DNA from: Campylobacter ornithocola
GTDB taxonomy: Bacteria; Campylobacterota; Campylobacteria; Campylobacterales; Campylobacteraceae
Assembly (NCBI RefSeq): GCF_013201605.1
Contig: NZ_CP053848.1
Span: 1,054,001-1,118,000, forward strand
Direction of reading: 5' to 3'
DNA: 64,000 bases
The notes beneath the pieces are model-generated. The model did no database searches, had not been told where the DNA came from, and saw nothing but the letters and a program-made list of their open reading frames with translations. This document shows positions 63,196 through 64,000 of the stretch, piece by piece. How positions within the stretch are numbered: position 1 is the stretch's first letter; each line of letters starts with the position of its first letter. Position numbers and translations under genes: made by a program.

Positions 63196-64000
63196 TTAAA
63201 AGCCTCAATCACTCTAGCTTGATGCTCTTCTTTTAAAAATGCACTCATAGGTAAGGATAAAATTTCATCACTTAAAAGCTCTGTATTTGGCAAATCGCCT
63301 TTTTTATAAGCAAGATAATTAAAAGCTTCTTGCAAATGAAGCCCTAAAGGGTAATGCACCGCAGTAGGTATACCTTGCTCTTGTAATTTTTGCATGAAAT
63401 TTTCTCTATGTTTTACACGCACACTATATTGAGCCCAAGCACTCACAAAATCACCTTTTCTTGGTGGTAAAATACAATTTTTTAAATTTTCATCATAAAC
63501 TTTTGCTATTGCTTCTCTTTTTTTAATCTCTTCATCTAAGTATTTTAATTTCACATTTAAAATTGCTGCTTGGATAGCATCAAGCCTTCCATTAATTCCG
63601 ATGTATTTATGCTTATATCTTTGTACTTGCCCATGATTTAAATAAATTTTTATTTTTTGTGCTAATTCATCATCTTGAGTAAAAATCGCCCCACCATCTC
63701 CATAAGCACCTAAAGGCTTAGACGGAAAAAAGCTTGTACAAGATACATCAGCTATAGCACATGATTTTAAACCTTTTTGACTAGCCCCAAAACTTTGTGC
63801 ACCATCTTCTATCAAGGCAATGTTTTGACTTTTACAAAGTTCTTTTAGAGTAAATATATCAGGCATAAGCCCAAAAATACTCACAGCAATTACCGCTTTA
63901 GTTTTAGGTGTGATAGCACTTTGAACTTTTTCTAAACTAAGATTGTAATCTTTAAAATCAATATCTACAAACACAGGCTTAGCACCAACTAGAGCAACCA
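63192..64000 (-). CDS. DegT/DnrJ/EryC1/StrS family PLP-dependent sugar aminotransferase (5' end beyond window)
   Basis: The frame stays open to the right edge (reading VALVGAKPVFVDID before the first internal ATG at 63974), so the N-terminus lies outside. PLP-binding lysine in SFFPSKPLGAYGDGGAI, IEDGAQSFGASQKG with the Asp that contacts the pyridine nitrogen, and INGRLDAIQAAIL are the family blocks. Such enzymes put an amino group on 4-keto or 3-keto nucleotide sugars. It overlaps the oxidoreductase by 4 bp and probably acts in the same route. Confidence 0.93.
   Translation of the reverse strand, partial: VALVGAKPVFVDIDFKDYNLSLEKVQSAITPKTKAVIAVSIFGLMPDIFTLKELCKSQNIALIEDGAQSFGASQKGLKSCAIADVSCTSFFPSKPLGAYGDGGAIFTQDDELAQKIKIYLNHGQVQRYKHKYIGINGRLDAIQAAILNVKLKYLDEEIKKREAIAKVYDENLKNCILPPRKGDFVSAWAQYSVRVKHRENFMQKLQEQGIPTAVHYPLGLHLQEAFNYLAYKKGDLPNTELLSDEILSLPMSAFLKEEHQARVIEAFK

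Noticed and set aside
63192..63974. Aminotransferase gene starting at ATG 63974
   Set aside because: The frame continues upstream to the window edge with family-typical residues (VALVGAKPVFVDID), so this ATG is internal and the gene is cut by the edge.

Overview
The window is a gene-dense, AT-rich stretch (few gaps, many 1-30 bp overlaps, leader elements of the form T-rich/TATAAT) of a thermotolerant Campylobacter, most likely of the C. lari group. The gene content and order agree block by block with Campylobacter jejuni (napAGHBLD; nrfHA beside ppk; rpmB-rpe-dnaQ; groESL with CIRCE; mfd-M23-folC-lptE-leuS-secF-secD-yajC/lnt/metK; pyrB to clpA-aat; flgBC-fliE-pbpB; hemH with sugar-modifying enzymes), but the blocks are joined in an order that I do not recall from C. 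jejuni. The species call is inference.

Layout. 1-1.3 kb: 3' part of cca preceded by two small genes of unknown function (minus strand). 1.4-2.5 kb: a CynX/NimT-type MFS transporter. 2.5-8.8 kb: the periplasmic nitrate reductase operon napAGHBLD plus a small membrane protein (minus). 9.0-10.6 kb: two flagellar rod genes under a clear sigma-54 promoter (minus). 10.7-12.6 kb: rpoD. 12.6-14.7 kb: ppk. 14.9-17.3 kb: nrfHA nitrite reductase. 17.3-18.06 kb: about 0.75 kb of non-coding, apparently decayed DNA. 18.1-23.9 kb: a CDF metal exporter, dnaQ-like exonuclease, rpe, rpmB, a K+ channel, a small DUF465 protein, a cytoplasmic zinc-binding (CZB) chemoreceptor behind a C10 tract, and a Nudix hydrolase. 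24-25.9 kb: groES-groEL with CIRCE. 26-28.6 kb: an AsmA-like giant behind a 21-bp perfect inverted repeat. 28.6-42.7 kb: a long minus-strand block (hpf, a MagIII-like glycosylase, mfd, bactofilin, M23 peptidase, folC, a degenerate GGDEF protein, lptE, leuS, a small membrane protein, secF, secD, yajC). 42.7-44 kb: lnt (plus). 44-45.2 kb: metK (minus). 45.3-60.7 kb: a long plus-strand block (sstT, pyrB, pepF, an SspB-like protein, rep, truB, csrA, ispE, smpB, a thioredoxin-like lipoprotein, clpS, clpA, aat; then flgB, flgC, fliE, pbpB under a second sigma-54 promoter). 60.7-61.4 kb: a frameshifted methyltransferase pseudogene. 61.4-64 kb: hemH, a Gfo/Idh oxidoreductase and a DegT-type aminotransferase cut by the window edge (minus).

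How the genes work together. Nap and Nrf together reduce nitrate to nitrite to ammonium in the periplasm; there is no napC, so NapGH is the likely quinol-oxidising route to NapA. Two flagellar rod/basal-body clusters share sigma-54 promoters. clpS-clpA-aat form a compact N-degron unit (tag, recognise, unfold). The M23 peptidase and bactofilin genes overlap as in the helical-shape genes of related bacteria. I see no CRISPR array, intact insertion sequence, prophage, rRNA or tRNA gene, and no clear new defence or biosynthetic system. The most interesting non-routine signals are the C10 tract before the chemoreceptor, the 21-bp palindrome between groES and the AsmA-like gene, and the SspB-like protein close to the Clp genes.
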